Origin: B46-G9 sp964581175
GTDB lineage: Bacteria; Desulfobacterota; DSM-4660; Desulfatiglandales; Desulfatiglandaceae
DNA length: 64,000 nt
Assembly (NCBI GenBank): GCA_964581175.1
Contig: CAZONI010000002.1
Span: forward strand, 54,392 to 118,391
Direction of reading: 5' to 3'
In this document: piece after piece, positions 1 through 8,423 of the stretch
Position numbering within the stretch: position 1 is the first letter of the stretch
How the letters are laid out: each line of letters opens with the position of its first letter
The notes under the pieces: generated by a model
The model's database searches: none
What the model was told of the DNA's origin: nothing
The model's input: the letters and a program-made list of their open reading frames with translations, nothing else
Made by a program: the position numbers and the translations under genes

Positions 1-1
1 T

Positions 2-814
2 CACGCGGCCGTCCTGACAGCCACGGCGCAAGAGTGGGCTCATCATAAGGCACTTGTTCTCGACATCGGCACCAACACGGAGATATCGCTGATAGCCGGG
101 AGAGCGATAACGAGCGTTTCCTGCGCTTCCGGCCCTGCATTTGAGGGATACCAAATCAAGGACGGCATGCGGGCCTCTCCAGGGGCCATCGAGAAAGTGT
201 TCCTCTGGGACGGGGTTGTCGACTATAAGACCATCGATGATGCAGAGCCCATAGGTATCTGCGGGTCCGGAATACTGGATGCTGTGTCACAGCTGTATCT
301 TTCAGGCATCCTGGACAGGGGCGGCAGGCTGCAAGAGGGTTCACATCCTCGTGTGGTGCAGAAAAACGGCCGGTTAGAGTTTATCCTGGTTCCCAAAGAA
401 GAGGATGGAAGGGGTCGGGAGATCTCCATCACCCAGAAGGACGTGCGTGAAATCCAGCTGGGCAAGGCCGCCATTCAGGCGGCGATAGAGATCCTTCTGC
501 AGGCAGGGAGCATTTCCGAAAAGGACATCTGTAAAGTCGTCATAGCGGGCGCCTTTGGGAGTTATATAGATATTTCCAACGCGGTGGCTATCGGTATGCT
601 GCCTTCCCTCCCCCTCAACAGGTTTCACCAGGTGGGAAATGCAGCCGGCATCGGCGCCAGGCTCTTTCTGCTGTCCTCCACAAAACGGAAAGCAGTGAAG
701 GATTTGCTGTCGCGCGTGAAATATCTTGAGTTGGCGGGCACGCCGGAATTCGGCAGGGCCTTCACCCGTGCCTGCCTGCTCGGACCATTTCAGCCCCATC
801 CGAATGCCGGATAA
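2..814 (+). CDS. Corrinoid-activating ASKHA ATPase (RACo-like, DUF4445), 5' truncated
   Basis: The reading frame is open from the first bases of the window, so the N-terminus, which in this family usually carries a 2Fe-2S ferredoxin domain, lies outside. The visible 270 residues hold the ASKHA-type ATPase core. A DIGTNTEI phosphate-binding motif lies at residues 21-28, followed by GPAFEG, a GMRA-x-PGAI block, GICGSG near residue 85 and AGAFG near residue 180. These are hallmarks of the RACo/DUF4445 family, which uses ATP to drive reduction of inactive Co(II) corrinoid proteins back to Co(I). The neighbouring methyl-H4folate methyltransferase about 400 bp downstream supports a corrinoid methyl-transfer role. 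The corrinoid protein it serves is not in the window. Family assignment is firm; the physiological partner is inferred. Confidence 0.87.
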   Translation, partial: HAAVLTATAQEWAHHKALVLDIGTNTEISLIAGRAITSVSCASGPAFEGYQIKDGMRASPGAIEKVFLWDGVVDYKTIDDAEPIGICGSGILDAVSQLYLSGILDRGGRLQEGSHPRVVQKNGRLEFILVPKEEDGRGREISITQKDVREIQLGKAAIQAAIEILLQAGSISEKDICKVVIAGAFGSYIDISNAVAIGMLPSLPLNRFHQVGNAAGIGARLFLLSSTKRKAVKDLLSRVKYLELAGTPEFGRAFTRACLLGPFQPHPNAG

Positions 815-1224
815 CGAGAAACCTTCTTCGAGAGGAGCCCGTGGAGGGAGCCATTTCTGGAGTGACTGGCGAGAGGGCGCTGTCGGAATTGATTTAAGTG
901 GACGTATCCTTAAATGGGATGTCGTAACCGAATTGAATAATTTTTTGTCAGCGCAAAGTCGCAGAGTTCGCAAAGAAACTGATATTTCCCTTTCCGCTGA
1001 GACGACGGAAAGGGAAAAGATAGCTTCACGGGAGGAAACTACTGCGTGCGTCTCGATGTTCAGGATAGTGCTGTTTTCTTTTGCCGGCCTCTCAACGGCA
1101 AAAGAAATAGTAATTAGCTTTGCGCTCTTCGCGTCTTGAGCGAAGCGGGCGGTGCAATACTACAAAGAATACGTCGCCGAATTTATGAATCCAAATACTT
1201 AGTGGACCGGCAAGGAGAAAATCC
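815..1224. other. Intergenic region with palindromic element
   Basis: This 410 bp gap between two + strand genes holds no convincing gene. It contains the palindromic element listed separately and, just before position 1225, an AAGGAGA ribosome binding site for the methyltransferase. Confidence 0.6.
951..1142. repeat. Composite palindromic element with two twin hairpins
   Basis: Two perfect 12-bp hairpins lie about 57 nt apart and each has a 9-nt loop. The first pairs 985-996 with 1006-1017 (arm TTTCCCTTTCCG). The second pairs 1075-1086 with 1096-1107 (arm TTTCTTTTGCCG). Outside them are imperfect inverted arms rich in GCAAAG/CTTTGC (957-975 against 1118-1136, 14 of 19 matching). No coding potential was seen. 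The layout suggests a non-autonomous palindromic repeat of the kind found in many copies in environmental bacterial genomes; only one copy is in this window. Confidence 0.55.
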
Positions 1225-2025
1225 ATGCTCATAATCGGAGAACGGATTAATACGAGCCGCAAAGCGGTAAACGAGGCGGTGGCCGATCGGGACGCGGCGT
1301 ATATTCAGGCGGACGTGAAATCTCAGATAGAGTCCGGAGCCGATCTGATCGATATCAACGCCGGGTCGCGTCGGAATTCAGAGGTTGATGATCTGTCCTG
1401 GCTTATTGAGGTCGTTCAGGATGCCTTTCCACAGGTCAGGCTCTGCATTGACAGTCCCAAGCCTGACAGCCTGAAAGCTGTCGTTGAACAGGTCAAGTAT
1501 CCGCCCATGCTGAACTCGATCACCGGTGAGCGGTCCCGTTTCGAGGCGATAGCGCCGGTAGTCCGGTCCAGGGAGTGTGCTATCGTGGCCCTGTGCATTG
1601 ATGACCGGGGCGTTCCCAAGAATACAGAGCAGGCCCTGGAGAATGCCTCCCGACTCGTGTCCGATCTGGAGAGACTGGGCGTAAACCGGGGGAGAATCTA
1701 TCTGGATCCTGTTATTCAGGCAGCCAGCGCCAATACTCGTGCGGCGTTGACAGCCCTGGAGACAATCTCTCGGATTCGACAGGAATTGGAGGGGTCCAAC
1801 GTCATCTGCGGGCTTTCCAACATTTCATTCGGGTTGCCGAGGCGCTCCCTTATGAACAGGATATTTCTGGCCCTGGCCATGAGGGCGGGACTCAACGCGG
1901 CCATCATCGATCCCCTGGATACAAAGCTCATGGGGACAATGAGGGCCGCGGCTGTCCTGCTGGATCAGGACCCCTGGTGCCAGGCTTACACCGCCGCTTT
2001 TCGGGAAGGCAAACTGGATTCGTAG
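1225..2025 (+). CDS. Methyltetrahydrofolate:corrinoid protein methyltransferase (AcsE/MeTr-like)
   Basis: This 266-residue protein has the TIM-barrel pterin-binding fold shared with dihydropteroate synthase. It moves the methyl group of methyl-tetrahydrofolate to or from a corrinoid protein. Conserved pterin-site elements are visible: LIDINAG at residues 41-47, NSITGE at 97-102, the Asp of YLDPVIQ at 161, and the Asn of CGLSNISFG at 199, which matches the catalytic Asn position of the acetogen enzyme. Length is normal for AcsE. The start is the ATG at 1225, preceded by AAGGAGA. The RACo-like gene upstream fits a methyl-transfer unit. Without the corrinoid protein, it cannot be said whether it serves the Wood-Ljungdahl pathway or O-demethylation of methoxylated compounds. 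Its last codons and the junction downstream are duplicated at 3205. Confidence 0.87.
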   Translation: MLIIGERINTSRKAVNEAVADRDAAYIQADVKSQIESGADLIDINAGSRRNSEVDDLSWLIEVVQDAFPQVRLCIDSPKPDSLKAVVEQVKYPPMLNSITGERSRFEAIAPVVRSRECAIVALCIDDRGVPKNTEQALENASRLVSDLERLGVNRGRIYLDPVIQAASANTRAALTALETISRIRQELEGSNVICGLSNISFGLPRRSLMNRIFLALAMRAGLNAAIIDPLDTKLMGTMRAAAVLLDQDPWCQAYTAAFREGKLDS

Positions 2026-2104
2026 TCCCAAATTCAACCAAGCAAGAAGGAATTGAAAGTGAAAATTGTAAACAACCTGGAACGATCCGCATTCTTCTTA
2101 TTCC
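1987..2104 (+). repeat. Copy 1 of a duplicated methyltransferase-end/ligase-start junction
   Basis: These about 118 bp cover the last 12 codons of the methyltransferase, its stop, a spacer with AAGAAGGAATTG, and a GTG (2059) that opens a short frame ending in NNLERSAFF. They align along their whole length with 3205-3325. The downstream part is a remnant of an acyl-CoA ligase start, because the intact ligase begins MNLAKNLERSAFYF. The remnant frame is cut off where the GntR gene's 3' end begins. Confidence 0.75.
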
Positions 2105-2853
2105 AAGGAGGCTCTGCTCGTTCTGGTGTCCCAGGCGGCCTTTCTTCTATAAACCTCTTCCATCTTGACGAGCCTTTCACAGAATTTCTCCAGGTGCACG
2201 CACATAGCCGATGCCGCCTCTGAGGCCCTGCCTTCCATGACCGCCCGTATGACCTGTTGATGTTCTCCTGCTGAATGCAGGGCCTCATGGTCCGGGTCCA
2301 CCGCTTCAACGATTTCCTTGGTCAGCTTGAGCATGGATTTGCTGATCGCCTCCAGAAAATGATTGGCGCAGATCTCGGCCAAGACCATATGAGTTTTCTG
2401 CATAACAACGATACGCTCGGAGTTATTTTTCACGGGGAGGTATTCGGCCTTTTGAGCCTCCATGAGGCGTTCGCCTCCCTCTTTTGTAATATTCAAGGCG
2501 GCAAGGCGAGCCACTTCGGGTTCGATAAAATGGCGCACGTGGGCCATTTCCGGGATCGAGACCCTGTTGGAGAGAAACAGATCCAGAAAGGCATTGCCCA
2601 CATGATCGAATGACACTTCCGTGACGAATGCGCCGCCCGTCGGACCCTGACGGGTAGCCACAAAGCCAGTAATCTCCAGTGCCCTGATCGCTTCCCTGAT
2701 TGCCCCTCTGCTCACCTGAAAGGTATCGGTCAATTCTCTCTCGGAGGGTAGCTTCTCCCCTGACTTGAAGCTCCCCAGGAGAATGGCCTCCTTGAGCTGC
2801 CGTAGCACCTGTTCTGAAATTCTCGGCTGTTTTACCGGTTTAAACCTATTCAT
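2098..2853 (-). CDS. GntR/FadR-family transcriptional regulator with FCD domain
   Basis: The N-terminal winged helix-turn-helix carries the family signature (GEKLPSERELTDTFQVSR, then AIREAIRALE), followed by the alpha-helical FCD ligand-binding domain, whose members bind carboxylic acids or acyl-CoA-like effectors. The ATG at 2853 is preferred because GGAG lies 6 nt upstream; the longer frame from 2931 has no comparable site. The protein is then 251 residues, normal for the FadR subfamily. It lies antisense between the methyltransferase gene and the ligase/transporter operon starting at 3280, so it probably controls that operon and itself from the gap 2854-3279. The effector is likely the acid imported by the Liv-type transporter or its CoA ester; this is inferred from position only. 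Confidence 0.88.
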   Translation of the reverse strand: MNRFKPVKQPRISEQVLRQLKEAILLGSFKSGEKLPSERELTDTFQVSRGAIREAIRALEITGFVATRQGPTGGAFVTEVSFDHVGNAFLDLFLSNRVSIPEMAHVRHFIEPEVARLAALNITKEGGERLMEAQKAEYLPVKNNSERIVVMQKTHMVLAEICANHFLEAISKSMLKLTKEIVEAVDPDHEALHSAGEHQQVIRAVMEGRASEAASAMCVHLEKFCERLVKMEEVYRRKAAWDTRTSRASLE

Positions 2854-3279
2854 GGAAAACTCCAGATTCTTTATACGAAGAAACAAGGGATTTGACAACC
2901 TGAATTTGGCAAATTTTGGCTTGACATTCACCGGCGACAGGCTTAAGGACTAATGTAAGACCAACAATGATCCCTTGAGAAGATGCTCTGCTTTTATTAG
3001 AACAAGCATGTCTTATTGTTATCTATATTTAAAATCGTTTTCACCGAGATGATGCGGAGATTTTTGAGCAAAAACCAGTCAGATTTTCGATCCACAAACC
3101 CACAAGGGGTTCCGTCATAATAACACTTTTCGGCCTTAGACTATCCTGCTAACCTCTGGAAAAGGAGGGGAGAGAGGCATTACTGCCAGAGGCCTGAATT
3201 TTCATACCATACTTCCTGCTTCGCGGGAGGCAACCTGGATTCCTAGCCCTGAGTTTGACCAAGTGAGAAGGAATTGCAA
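2854..3279. promoter_or_regulatory. Divergent control region between GntR regulator and ligase/ABC operon
   Basis: This 426 bp gap separates the GntR start from the ligase start. A TTGACA lies at 2921-2926 with only a poor -10 match 17 nt downstream. The words GGTCTTACATT (minus strand, about 2948-2958) and TGTCTTATTG (plus strand, about 3010-3019) resemble each other and could be regulator half-sites, but this is weak. The last 75 bp belong to copy 2 of the duplicated junction. AGAAGGA (3266-3272) is the ribosome binding site for the ligase ATG at 3280. Confidence 0.35.
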
Positions 3280-3325
3280 ATGAATCTCGCAAAGAATCTG
3301 GAACGATCTGCATTCTATTTTCCTC
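3205..3325 (+). repeat. Copy 2 of the duplicated junction; contains a methyltransferase C-terminal remnant
   Basis: The copy matches 1987-2104. Before the ligase start, a frame reads ...GGNLDS and stops, matching ...EGKLDS at the end of the methyltransferase gene at 1225-2025. The ancestral order was therefore methyltransferase then ligase, and this end of the copy keeps only the last codons of a second methyltransferase. Divergence of roughly a fifth to a quarter of bases suggests an old event. Confidence 0.7.
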
Positions 3326-4767
3326 ACCGGCCTATCGTGAGCGAAGACATGTCCGAAATCAGCTATGTGCGATTCAACGCACGAGCCAACCGTGCAGCCA
3401 CAGCACTCATCAAGCTTGGCGTTAAACCCGGAGATCATATCGGTCTTTGTGCACTGAACTCCGGGGATTGGCTTGCCTTCTACTTCGGCGTGCTCAAGGC
3501 AGGCGCTGTGGCCGTAACCCTGTCCAGCCTGGTGAAGGGTGATGAATTATCCCTTTTGATTAATCACTCAAAGCCGAAAATGATTTTCACTTCCGATGAA
3601 AAATTGGATGAATTGCTCAAGTTGAGGCGAGATGGGTGCCTTGAAAAAATTATCAGCCCGCAGGGGGACATGAATTTCCATCAACTACTGGAAAAGGGAT
3701 CGGAGAATTTCACTGCCCTTGACAGAGATCGGACCGATACTGCCGCTATCCTCTATACAGGTGGTACAACGGGGATTCCCAAAGGGGTCCTGCTGAGCCA
3801 TGAGAACATAAACGCCGCCATACACACGGTGGTCTTCAATGAGCGTTCATCTGAAAACGATCGAAGCCTCTGCTTCCTGCCCTTCAACCATGTTTTTGGG
3901 CAGATGCACGTGATGAATGCGACCATACTGAGCGCCGGCTGCCTGGAACTGCTGCCGGCCTTTGATCTGGAGCGTGTCCTGCATTTACTGGCCACCGGAC
4001 GGGTAACCAAGCTGTTCGCTGTCCCGACGGTTTATTTCCGGCTGCTGGGCCTTGAGGCACTCGAGAAAAAATTGGGCTCGGTTCGGTACTGTTTTTCAGC
4101 CGCCGCCAGCATGGCGGGAGACGTTATCCGCCAGTGGAAAGAGCGAACGGGCCTGGCAATCTATGAAGGCTATGGGATGACCGAAGCAGCCCCAACAGTT
4201 ACCTATAATCATCATTATCGCCATGTCATCGGTTCAGTAGGAACAGAAGTGCCGGGAATGGAGGTTCAGATCAGGGATCAGAATGGCGATCAGGTGCAAC
4301 AAGGTCGTGAAGGAGAGATCTGTATCCGAGGCCCGAATATAATGAAAGGGTATCTTGATAACCCCGAAGGGACGCGGGAAGCATTCTGGGGAAAAACATG
4401 GTTCCGTTCCGGCGACATCGGCCTTTTTGACGATGACGGCTACCTGTATATAGTAGACCGGCTGAAGGATATGATTATTACCGGCGGAGAAAACGTTTAT
4501 TCCCGCGAGGTGGAAGAGGTCCTCTACACGAGGCCGGAAATCCAGGAATGTGCGGTTATAGGCATGCCGGATCAAGAGTGGGGTGAGCGAGTGACGGCTT
4601 TTCTCATATTGCGGTCCGGAGAGGCCTTTGATAAGGAAAAATTAAGTGCCTATATGAAATCCCGCCTTTCGCCTTTCAAGGTACCCAAAGAATACCTGAC
4701 GGTAAATGATTTTCCCAGGAGTCCGGCGGGAAAGATTTTGAAGCGGGAACTGAGGAAAAAAGTTTAG
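3280..4767 (+). CDS. AMP-forming acyl-CoA synthetase (ANL superfamily)
   Basis: This 495-residue enzyme activates a carboxylic acid with ATP to an acyl-adenylate and transfers it to CoA. The P-loop-like motif LYTGGTTGIPKG is at about 158-169, YEGYGMTEAAPTV near 295, the adenylate-binding RSGDIG near 385, the hinge region DRLKDMIITGGENVY near 400, and the catalytic lysine in PAGKILKREL near 485. All motifs are intact. The ATG at 3280 is chosen over an upstream TTG because AGAAGGA lies 7 nt before it. It heads an operon with Liv-type ABC genes and a second ligase, so its substrate is probably the acid imported by that transporter (branched, aromatic or fatty; not resolvable here). The first codons are duplicated at 2059. 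Confidence 0.9.
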   Translation: MNLAKNLERSAFYFPHRPIVSEDMSEISYVRFNARANRAATALIKLGVKPGDHIGLCALNSGDWLAFYFGVLKAGAVAVTLSSLVKGDELSLLINHSKPKMIFTSDEKLDELLKLRRDGCLEKIISPQGDMNFHQLLEKGSENFTALDRDRTDTAAILYTGGTTGIPKGVLLSHENINAAIHTVVFNERSSENDRSLCFLPFNHVFGQMHVMNATILSAGCLELLPAFDLERVLHLLATGRVTKLFAVPTVYFRLLGLEALEKKLGSVRYCFSAAASMAGDVIRQWKERTGLAIYEGYGMTEAAPTVTYNHHYRHVIGSVGTEVPGMEVQIRDQNGDQVQQGREGEICIRGPNIMKGYLDNPEGTREAFWGKTWFRSGDIGLFDDDGYLYIVDRLKDMIITGGENVYSREVEEVLYTRPEIQECAVIGMPDQEWGERVTAFLILRSGEAFDKEKLSAYMKSRLSPFKVPKEYLTVNDFPRSPAGKILKRELRKKV

Positions 4768-4838
4768 CCGGGAGTAGGGCGGCTTCCGACCCGAAAAGCA
4801 ACGGAGGCGAGAGATATTTGAACAAGAGAGCATGGTAG

Positions 4839-5663
4839 ATGGAAAGAGATAAACAAGCCAAATTACGAATTGATAAGGTCTCACTCAGGTTCGGCGGTGT
4901 CACTGCCCTCAATGAGGTGAGCCTGGAAGTCAGGAACAATGAGATTCTGGCCATTATCGGGCCGAATGGCGCCGGGAAGACCGCCCTCCTCAACAGCATC
5001 AGTGGCTTCTATAGGCCCCAAGAAGGGGAGATATACCATGACGGGCAGAGAGTTACCCGGATGCGCCCGGATAAGCTTGCCAAACGCGGCATCGCGAGAA
5101 CCTTTCAGAATATAGAGCTTTACAGTGGGTTAAGCACTCAAGATAACATTATGGCCGCCCGACACGTGCGCATGAAGCAGAATTTTATCACGGGCGCGCT
5201 GTACCTCGGCTGGGCTCTGAAGGAGGAAATCAAGCATCGGCAAACCGCAGAGGAGATCATCGATTTTCTGGAGATAGCGTCCATTCGAAAGAAGGTGGTC
5301 GGCATTCTTCCTTACGGGATGCAGAAGAGGGTGGAGTTGGGAAGGGCATTGGCCCTGGAGCCGAATGTACTGCTTCTTGACGAGCCTATGGCGGGGATGA
5401 ATCAGGAGGAAAAGGAGGATATCGCGCGGTTCATCCTCGATATATTTGAAGGTCAAGGGGCCACCTATCCCGACACACCCGTGCTGAGGGATGGGATCCG
5501 CTCCATCATCCTTGTCGAACATGACATGGGAGTTGTTATGGACATTGCGGACAGGATTGTCGTGCTGGATTTTGGACGCAAGATTGCCGAGGGGACCCCG
5601 GACGAAATTAAGATGAACCCCGAGGTTATCAGTGCTTACCTGGGTCAGGAAAAACAGGGGTAG
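4839..5663 (+). CDS. ABC transporter ATP-binding protein, LivG type
   Basis: One of two nucleotide-binding subunits of a branched-chain amino acid/carboxylate-type importer. Walker A GPNGAGKT is at 41-48, the Q-loop FQ near 89, the signature LPYGMQKRVELGRAL near 157-171, Walker B LLLDEP near 178-183, and the H-loop His in VEHDM at 228. An extra stretch of about 20 residues lies between Walker B and the H-loop (around 203-220), longer than in E. coli LivG. The second ATP-binding subunit starts 11 bp downstream. Substrate specificity comes from the binding protein at 10519. Confidence 0.93.
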   Translation: MERDKQAKLRIDKVSLRFGGVTALNEVSLEVRNNEILAIIGPNGAGKTALLNSISGFYRPQEGEIYHDGQRVTRMRPDKLAKRGIARTFQNIELYSGLSTQDNIMAARHVRMKQNFITGALYLGWALKEEIKHRQTAEEIIDFLEIASIRKKVVGILPYGMQKRVELGRALALEPNVLLLDEPMAGMNQEEKEDIARFILDIFEGQGATYPDTPVLRDGIRSIILVEHDMGVVMDIADRIVVLDFGRKIAEGTPDEIKMNPEVISAYLGQEKQG

Positions 5664-5674
5664 TTGAGAGAAAA

Positions 5675-6469
5675 ATGCTAAGAGTAAATGGTATTGAAGT
5701 GGTCTACATGAGTGTTATTCAGGTGCTGCACGGCGTATCGTTTGAGGTGGGTGACAGCCGAATCGTTGCCCTGCTCGGCGCCAATGGTGCAGGAAAGACT
5801 ACCACGCTAAAGGCCATATCAGGAATGCTCAAGACAGAAGTGGGAGAGGTAACGCACGGCAGCATCGATTTTGACGGCAAAAGGATTGACCATTTCGGTC
5901 CCGAGGATATCGCTTCAATGGGCATAAGCCAGGTTATGGAGGGAAGACGGGTGCTTGAGCACCTCAGTGTGGAAGAAAACCTGCTGGTGGGGGCCTACCG
6001 CCGCAAAGACCGTGCCGGAGTCAAGAAAGACCTGGGTATGGTGTTTGACTACTTCCCCAACATTAGACCCCTCAGTCGCCGGATAAGCGGCTACCTGTCC
6101 GGGGGCGAACAGCAGATGGTCGTGATCGGGCGGGCACTCATGGCTCGTCCCAGGCTCATGCTTCTGGATGAACCTTCTCTCGGTCTTGCCCCGCTGATGG
6201 TCAAAGAAATCTATGAAATTATCCGGGGAATCAATGAGGAGCGAGAGATGTCGATGCTTCTAGTGGAGCAGAATGCCAGGGCTGCCCTCGGCATCGCGCA
6301 TTATGGGTATATTATGGAGCATGGCAAGGTGGTTATGGAGAGTCCCGCTGAGACGCTGCGGGATAATGAAGAGGTACGGGAATTCTACATGGGGCTGTCG
6401 GCTGTAGGGTCCAAAAAGAGCTATCGCGAAGTGAAGCACTACCGGCGAAGGAAGAGGTGGCTTGTATAG
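5675..6469 (+). CDS. ABC transporter ATP-binding protein, LivF type
   Basis: Second ATPase subunit of the importer. Walker A GANGAGKTTT is at 35-44, the signature LSGGEQQMVVIGRALM near 143, Walker B LMLLDEPSLGLAP near 160, and an H-loop-position sequence LLVEQNAR (Gln instead of His, normal for LivF). A basic C-terminal tail (REVKHYRRRKRW) extends past the usual end. It follows LivG by 11 bp and is followed by a second acyl-CoA ligase after 17 bp, so transport and activation genes are transcribed together. Confidence 0.93.
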   Translation: MLRVNGIEVVYMSVIQVLHGVSFEVGDSRIVALLGANGAGKTTTLKAISGMLKTEVGEVTHGSIDFDGKRIDHFGPEDIASMGISQVMEGRRVLEHLSVEENLLVGAYRRKDRAGVKKDLGMVFDYFPNIRPLSRRISGYLSGGEQQMVVIGRALMARPRLMLLDEPSLGLAPLMVKEIYEIIRGINEEREMSMLLVEQNARAALGIAHYGYIMEHGKVVMESPAETLRDNEEVREFYMGLSAVGSKKSYREVKHYRRRKRWLV

Positions 6470-6486
6470 AAGAAGGACATGGAAAG

Positions 6487-8412
6487 ATGACTGCGGAGAT
6501 AGAGCAGGATTATAGCGAAAAGGGTGACACGTGGCCCAAGGTGCTCAGATCCAACTATGAGAAGTATGGCGACAACCGCAAAGCCATGCGCTACAAATAC
6601 TATGGCATCTGGCAGCCTTGCACCTGGAAGGATTATTATCTCGGTGTCAAATATCTCGCACTCGGTTTACTCTCCCTCGGCTTTGAACCGGGAGACAAGG
6701 TGCTCATCATTGGGGATAATGCCCCGCAGTGGTATTACGCCGAGCTGGCCGCCCAGGCCAACCATGGCGCTTCGGTGGGATTGTATTCAGATTCAATTTC
6801 AAGGGAGATAAAATACGTTGCCGAGAATTCCGAGGTCGGATTTGCCATAGCCCAGGATCAGGAGCAGGTTGACAAGATCCTCCGGATAAGGGACGAGCTT
6901 CCTCTGCTCAAAAAGATTATTTTCTGGAACTATAAGGGGCTTGCTCACTACGATGCCCCAATTTTGATGGCCTATGGTGACGTTCTGAAACTGGGGGAAG
7001 AATATGAAGCGGAACACCCCGCACGTTTTGAGCAGAATGTGGAGGCCGGCAAGGCAGACGATGTCTGCGCCATCGTTTATACATCGGGAACCAGCGGGGA
7101 TACGCCCAAAGGGGCCGTCCATACCTACAAAACCATGAGGGCGGCTGCGAACTATCTTTTGCGTCTCGACCCATGGCATCAGGATGATAATGTTCTCCCC
7201 TATCTACCCCCGGCCGGGATGACCGAGCAATGGTTTGGCATTGGTTGCCACCTGCTGTCGGCCAACACCCTCAACTTCGCCGAAGCGCCGGAAACCCAGC
7301 AGCGGGATACGAGAGATACAGGTCCGAGCATAGTATACAACGGGGCTCGAATATGGGAGGGCCAGGCTGCTACGGCGGAGGCGCACATTCTTGGCGCTGA
7401 TGCCGTAAAGAAATTTGTTTTTCGCCTGCTCATGCCAATCGGCAATAACAGGGCCGATCTCAGGTACAAAAAACAGGAACCGGGCCTGTTCCGGAAAATT
7501 CTTTACGCCCTGGCTGATATAGCCCTTTTCAGACCCATCAGAAAGAGCCTCGGACTCTCAAATGCCAGGATCTGCTACAGCACCGACGCCATGCTGAGCC
7601 CGGACGCCGTCAGGTTCTATCATGCTCTGAATCTTCCCCTCAAGAGCCTGTACGGGTCAACAGAAGGTGGGACTGTAACCGGCGCGGCAAATGACGATAT
7701 CCGTATAGAAACCGTAGGTCCTGCCCACAGAGGGACTGATGTGAGAGTCACCGATGCGGGTGAACTCATTTACCGGCAGCCCGGTCTCTTTGTCGGGTAC
7801 TATAAGGATCCAGATAAGACTGCCGAGGTGCTCAGAGAGGGCTGGTTTTACAGCGGAGACAGTGGGTACGTGACGGAGGACGGGCACATTGTGCTTGTGG
7901 AAAGGCTCAAGGATCTTATCGAGCTGGACAATGGCGATACCCTGGCGCCCCAGACTATGGAAAGCCGGCTCAGGTTCAGCTCCTATATCAAGGACGCCTG
8001 GGTAGTGGCCGGTCCGGAAAGAACTTCCATTTCGGCGATTATCGTCATTAACTATGATAACGCCAGCAGGTGGGCCGGACAAAAGAGGGTCGCGTTTACT
8101 TCTTTTGCCGAACTTTCCCAGGCACCGGAGGTTTATGAGCTGGTGAAGGAGGAAATCACCAGAGTCAACCGCACGATGCCCCACGGTTTACGGGTGAGGA
8201 AGTTCGTTAATCTCCATAAGGAACTCGATCCTGACGAGGGAGAATTAACCAGAACCAGGAAATTGAGAAGAGCATTTCTTCAAGAACGCTACAGTGACCT
8301 TATTGACGCCATCTACAGTGAGAAGACCGAGGTGACGCTTGAGGCTTCGGTCGGATACCCTGATGGGAGGAAGGGAAACACAATGACGACGATTCACATC
8401 GAATCTATTTAA
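6487..8412 (+). CDS. AMP-forming long-chain-type acyl-CoA synthetase inside the ABC operon
   Basis: A 641-residue ANL ligase of the FAA1/FadD15-like size class. It has the nucleotide motif VYTSGTSGDTPKG near residue 208, LYGSTEGGTV near 395, the adenylate motif FYSGDSGYV near 455 and the hinge VERLKDLIELDNGDTLAP near 470. The ATG at 6487 is preferred over a GTG at 6457 because AAGGA lies 9 nt upstream and the GTG would overlap livF. It is unlike the ligase at 3280, which is about 145 residues shorter, so the two are not recent duplicates. Lying between the ATPase and permease genes suggests import coupled to CoA activation. The exact acid is unknown. Confidence 0.9.
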   Translation: MTAEIEQDYSEKGDTWPKVLRSNYEKYGDNRKAMRYKYYGIWQPCTWKDYYLGVKYLALGLLSLGFEPGDKVLIIGDNAPQWYYAELAAQANHGASVGLYSDSISREIKYVAENSEVGFAIAQDQEQVDKILRIRDELPLLKKIIFWNYKGLAHYDAPILMAYGDVLKLGEEYEAEHPARFEQNVEAGKADDVCAIVYTSGTSGDTPKGAVHTYKTMRAAANYLLRLDPWHQDDNVLPYLPPAGMTEQWFGIGCHLLSANTLNFAEAPETQQRDTRDTGPSIVYNGARIWEGQAATAEAHILGADAVKKFVFRLLMPIGNNRADLRYKKQEPGLFRKILYALADIALFRPIRKSLGLSNARICYSTDAMLSPDAVRFYHALNLPLKSLYGSTEGGTVTGAANDDIRIETVGPAHRGTDVRVTDAGELIYRQPGLFVGYYKDPDKTAEVLREGWFYSGDSGYVTEDGHIVLVERLKDLIELDNGDTLAPQTMESRLRFSSYIKDAWVVAGPERTSISAIIVINYDNASRWAGQKRVAFTSFAELSQAPEVYELVKEEITRVNRTMPHGLRVRKFVNLHKELDPDEGELTRTRKLRRAFLQERYSDLIDAIYSEKTEVTLEASVGYPDGRKGNTMTTIHIESI

Positions 8413-8423
8413 GGAGCTGGCTG

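Noticed and set aside
2921..2949. Strong sigma-70 promoter before the ligase operon
   Set aside because: A perfect TTGACA is present, but the -10 at 17 bp spacing matches only two of six bases and lies over 300 nt from the gene.
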